This document shows, one piece after another, positions 56,320-58,534 of a DNA stretch of 58,534 bases (position 1 is its first letter; the number at the start of each line of letters is the position of its first letter). The stretch is taken from NCBI GenBank assembly GCA_944325525.1, contig CALVAK010000015.1, positions 1 to 58,534 of the forward strand, written 5' to 3'. The position numbers and the translations under genes were made by a program. The DNA comes from Candidatus Gastranaerophilales bacterium (GTDB lineage: Bacteria; Cyanobacteriota; Vampirovibrionia; Gastranaerophilales; Gastranaerophilaceae). The notes under the pieces are model-generated. The model was not told where the DNA came from and searched no databases. It saw nothing but the letters and a program-made list of their open reading frames with translations.

Positions 56320-56350
56320 AAAAAAGCAATGAATAACACACTGCTTTTTT
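56320..56350 (-). terminator. Terminator of the glycine-zipper gene
   Basis: AAAAAAGCA (56320-56328) and TGCTTTTTT (56342-56350) form a 9-bp perfect stem with a 13-base loop. The minus-strand product ends in a T-run, just upstream of the rqcH start. Confidence 0.8.
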
Positions 56351-56378
56351 ATATTAAAATTATAAATAAGATTTTCAA

Positions 56379-57449
56379 TTAAGCTGCAAGATTAGAAGAA
56401 GCATCCTTTAATCCCTGAGTCATAATTTTATATTCTGTACTGCAAACAGAATTTGCGACAATAGCCTCTTTAGAAGCATTTTGAACAGCATATTTACCCG
56501 TATCTTCAACAATTTTATTTCCGGCATTATCAGTAGCAGCTTTAACCATACCACCATTGCTGATTAAATTATTGCCTCTTAAGAATCCGTTTGAAGAACC
56601 AATAATACCACCAACTGTACCGCTTACAATAGCACCGGTAGCAGTATTAACAAGAAGTTCAGAAGTATTAAATTCTTTATCTTCATCAAAAGCACAATCT
56701 AAAATATAATTTGAAGAACCTGAAACAGAACCGGTTATAAGCCCTGTTTTAGAAGCTTTTAAAGCACTTGTTTTAACCGATTGAGCAACACTTCCTGCTG
56801 TTGTACCGTTCCCCATAGTTGCACCGGAAATAGCACCTGTTATAGCACCGGAAATAGCATCTCTGGCGATTTGTTTTCCGTTTAGAGCATCATCTTTAAC
56901 ATCATTTGTAGCTCTATCCGTAAGTTTAAAACCAGATTTAGTAACAGCTCCTGCACCTGCACCGGCCAAAGCGGCAACAACAATAGGAGCAGCCGTACCA
57001 CCTGAAGCAATAATAGCGGCAGCTGCAGCAGTTCCGGCAAGAATTGAAGTAACACCGGTTGTAATATTAGCAAATAAATCTAAGCTACTTTTTTGTTTTT
57101 CAGAATAATTATCTATAACAGAAGCAGCTTCTTCATAAGAAATTTCACCATTTTTATATTGCTCAATAGCTTCTTCACATTTTTCTTCACTGGTACCCTT
57201 ATTTATAAGTTCTTTAACACCGTTCCAGGTTTTTGAAAATATACCTTGTTCAGCAGCAACTGCCGCTAATTTGTCATTTAAGCCGTCAATATCTTCCTGA
57301 TAGTTTGAATTATCAATTTGAGATTCTGAAGCAAAAATGCTTACATCGTCATCCTCATGATTTTTGACAAGAGCAAAATCACGATAATTTAAGCCCGGAG
57401 TATTATTAACAGGATTTACTTCAAAAGTGTCAACCATACCTATACCCAT
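56379..57449 (-). CDS. Glycine-zipper-rich protein, possible membrane-inserting effector
   Basis: 356 residues. The N-terminal 120 are acidic and polar (EEKCEEAIEQYKNGEISYEEAA resembles a short-helix domain). From about 125 to 180 is an Ala/Gly-rich hydrophobic stretch (TGVTSILAGTAAAAAIIASG, PIVVAALAGAGAGAV), and from 195 to 290 a series of small-residue GxxxG/AxxxG helices. Such glycine-zipper patterns occur in translocators, pore formers and outer-membrane lipoproteins; no signal peptide is seen. MVDTFEV at 57437 is an alternative start. Function unknown. Confidence 0.75.
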   Translation of the reverse strand: MGIGMVDTFEVNPVNNTPGLNYRDFALVKNHEDDDVSIFASESQIDNSNYQEDIDGLNDKLAAVAAEQGIFSKTWNGVKELINKGTSEEKCEEAIEQYKNGEISYEEAASVIDNYSEKQKSSLDLFANITTGVTSILAGTAAAAAIIASGGTAAPIVVAALAGAGAGAVTKSGFKLTDRATNDVKDDALNGKQIARDAISGAITGAISGATMGNGTTAGSVAQSVKTSALKASKTGLITGSVSGSSNYILDCAFDEDKEFNTSELLVNTATGAIVSGTVGGIIGSSNGFLRGNNLISNGGMVKAATDNAGNKIVEDTGKYAVQNASKEAIVANSVCSTEYKIMTQGLKDASSNLAA

Positions 57450-57526
57450 ACCTAGTCTAAAACCTTACATTAATATAAAGTATTTTTACGGTTGAAAATT
57501 TCACAATTGTAAAGATATGTTTACAT

Positions 57527-57895
57527 TTATATATCAATTAAATTTACTTTGATTGCCTTAACAACAGCTTCAGTTCTGTCAGTAACTCCCATCTTTTTAA
57601 AAATATTTTGAATATGAGCCTTAGCAGTAGAAACACTGACATTTAATCTTTCAGCAATTTCAAGGTTATTCATACCCTCGGCCAAATAACTTAAAACCTG
57701 GATTTCTCTTTTTGTTACACAACATTGTTTCTTTAAATCAAGGATTAAGTTATTTTTTGATTGACTTAGAAGTTTTCTGAAAAAGCTTTTAGTTATTTTA
57801 ACTTCTGCATAATATTTTCTGCCCTGATCATCAATAATATTATCATCAACTACAGAAAACATTATTTTGTCATTATCAATACTAGAAAAAGACAT
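57527..57895 (-). CDS. LuxR/GerE-type DNA-binding regulator
   Basis: 122 residues. The C-terminal half is a LuxR helix-turn-helix: TKREIQVLSYLAEGMNNLEI then AERLNVSVSTAKAHIQNIFKKMGV and DRTEAVVKA. The N-terminal half (about 55 residues) is not a receiver domain, so control is not by a classical phosphorelay. GGGAGGAAAGAG before the ATG is a strong ribosome site. It lies between the glycine-zipper gene and the rRNA operon; the target is unknown. Confidence 0.92.
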   Translation of the reverse strand: MSFSSIDNDKIMFSVVDDNIIDDQGRKYYAEVKITKSFFRKLLSQSKNNLILDLKKQCCVTKREIQVLSYLAEGMNNLEIAERLNVSVSTAKAHIQNIFKKMGVTDRTEAVVKAIKVNLIDI

Positions 57896-58035
57896 CTCTT
57901 TCCTCCCTGTAAAATAATGTTATTGTAAATTGTTAATTCAGCTTTAGTAAAATTTTATATAAATACAAGACATAAAATAATAATACAACATTTTTGAATA
58001 TTTGAAACTAACATATTATCCCAACTTAAAATAAA

Positions 58036-58071
58036 TTAAAAAAAAGCTAACAAACAAAAATTTGTTAGCTT
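58036..58071 (-). terminator. Terminator of the rRNA operon
   Basis: AAGCTAACAAA (58044-58054) and TTTGTTAGCTT (58061-58071) form an 11-bp perfect stem. On the minus strand it is followed by eight T. It lies thirteen bases beyond the 5S 3' end. Confidence 0.92.
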
Positions 58072-58083
58072 AATAAACTTGAA

Positions 58084-58198
58084 TCCGGCAACTAGCTATC
58101 TTTCCAGGAGGTCTCCCTCCAAGTATTTTCACCGCAAGTAGTCTTTACGATCGTGTTCGGAATGGGAACGGGTGGTATCCTACCGCTTGGTCACCGGA
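58084..58198 (-). rRNA. rrf: 5S ribosomal RNA
   Basis: Minus strand begins TCCGGTGACC, contains CACCCGTTCCCATTCCGAAC (the diagnostic loop B/C region) and ends TTGCCGGA, which pairs with the 5' end. About 115 bases. It follows 23S by roughly 150 bases. Confidence 0.97.
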
Positions 58199-58346
58199 AA
58201 TTTTTCGAATAATGTTGTTATAATTAAAAATACAACATTAAATGAACATTCCGTTCATACACTGAATACTGCATAAAATTAAAATCATCATAAAGATAAA
58301 TTAGTAAAATATGTATTATCCATATTAAAACTTAAAAAAGTTAATC

Positions 58347-58534
58347 TAGGAAAAGCCCTCGTCCTATTAGTATCACTCGCCTAAATATGTTGCCACACTT
58401 ACAGCTATGACCTATCAACCATGTAATCTGCATGGGGACTTACCTGGTTACCCAGTAAGAGAACTCATCTTTCGGTGGGCTTCGTACTTATATGCTTTCA
58501 GCACTTATCCGCTTCGAACACAGCTACCGGGCGT
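58347..58534 (-). rRNA. rrl: 23S ribosomal RNA, 3' end (partial)
   Basis: On the minus strand the window edge enters 23S with ACGCCCGGTAGCTGTGTTCG, the conserved domain VI region, followed by GCGGATAAGTGCTGAAAGCA and GATACTAATAGGACGAGGGC, and ends near 58347. Only the last 190 bases are in the window. Confidence 0.97.

Noticed and set aside
54663..56339. Longer N terminus for the NFACT protein
   Set aside because: The extra 12 codons fall in the neighbouring terminator, and the family fold starts at MINFDSLTLK.
1..58534. Prophage or integrative element in the window
   Set aside because: No integrase, transposase, capsid, tail or conjugation genes; tRNA-Gly has no attachment-site duplication that I can see.

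Overview
The window is an AT-rich bacterial chromosome segment, densely packed with mostly housekeeping genes on both strands. My best guess for the source is a non-photosynthetic relative of cyanobacteria, of the gut Melainabacteria / Gastranaerophilales type. Three things point there: a Ycf45/SpoIIIAA-like ATPase with a C-terminal R3H-like segment (48.4-50.0 kb), a GyrA whose GyrA-box region (RATRGKGG followed by KEDD) reads like cyanobacterial GyrA, and several lineage-looking hypothetical proteins carrying an [IVP]SF[GK] motif. No photosynthesis gene is visible. The placement is inference; the 23S fragment at the right edge would settle it.

Layout. 0-0.7 kb: two copies of a ~165-bp palindromic repeat, a degraded leader and a possible 13-codon ORF. 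0.7-5.9 kb: a membrane hypothetical, an M16 peptidase, ftsZ and a small SFG-motif protein. 6.1-7.8 kb: adenine deaminase. 7.8-12.5 kb (minus): gyrA-ridA-dtd-DUF2142 membrane protein. 12.6-16.8 kb: a WG-repeat protein, then uppS, rdgB and an iron alcohol dehydrogenase. 16.9-21.8 kb (minus): infA-rpmJ-rpsM-rpsK-rpsD-rpoA-rplQ-truA-rplM-rpsI. 22.0-22.2 kb: two and a bit copies of a 99-bp tandem repeat where adk/map/secY would usually lie. 22.2-27.2 kb: GH57 glycosidase, tsaD and an orphan leuC. 27.3-27.5 kb: a third, diverged palindromic repeat.

28-33 kb: formyltransferase, HD/OB nuclease, a secreted protein and cinA on plus; polyprenyl synthase and signal peptidase I on minus. 33-40 kb: two small membrane proteins, tRNA-Gly(GCC), a DUF3089-type hydrolase, a likely 6S-type RNA directly after the C-terminal processing peptidase, and a metallophosphoesterase / metallo-beta-lactamase / TPR gene run facing a PHP phosphoesterase. 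40-48 kb: membrane protein, zinc-ribbon protein, transglutaminase, type-4 uracil-DNA glycosylase, a large coiled-coil protein, and the rsmA-ispE-murQ operon. 48-58 kb: the Ycf45-like ATPase behind a structured leader, a small two-motif repeat protein, a DegT-family aminotransferase, a MerR regulator, a 671-residue membrane protein, an NFACT (RqcH) protein, a glycine-zipper protein and a LuxR-type regulator. The window ends in the 3' part of an rRNA operon (minus): 23S end, 5S and terminator.

How it fits together: the backbone is translation, transcription, division and envelope precursor supply (uppS, polyprenyl synthase, ispE, murQ, lepB). The unusual material is the repeat families, the structured RNAs, the SFG-motif proteins and the short-repeat proteins. 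No prophage, insertion sequence with a transposase, or CRISPR array was seen.
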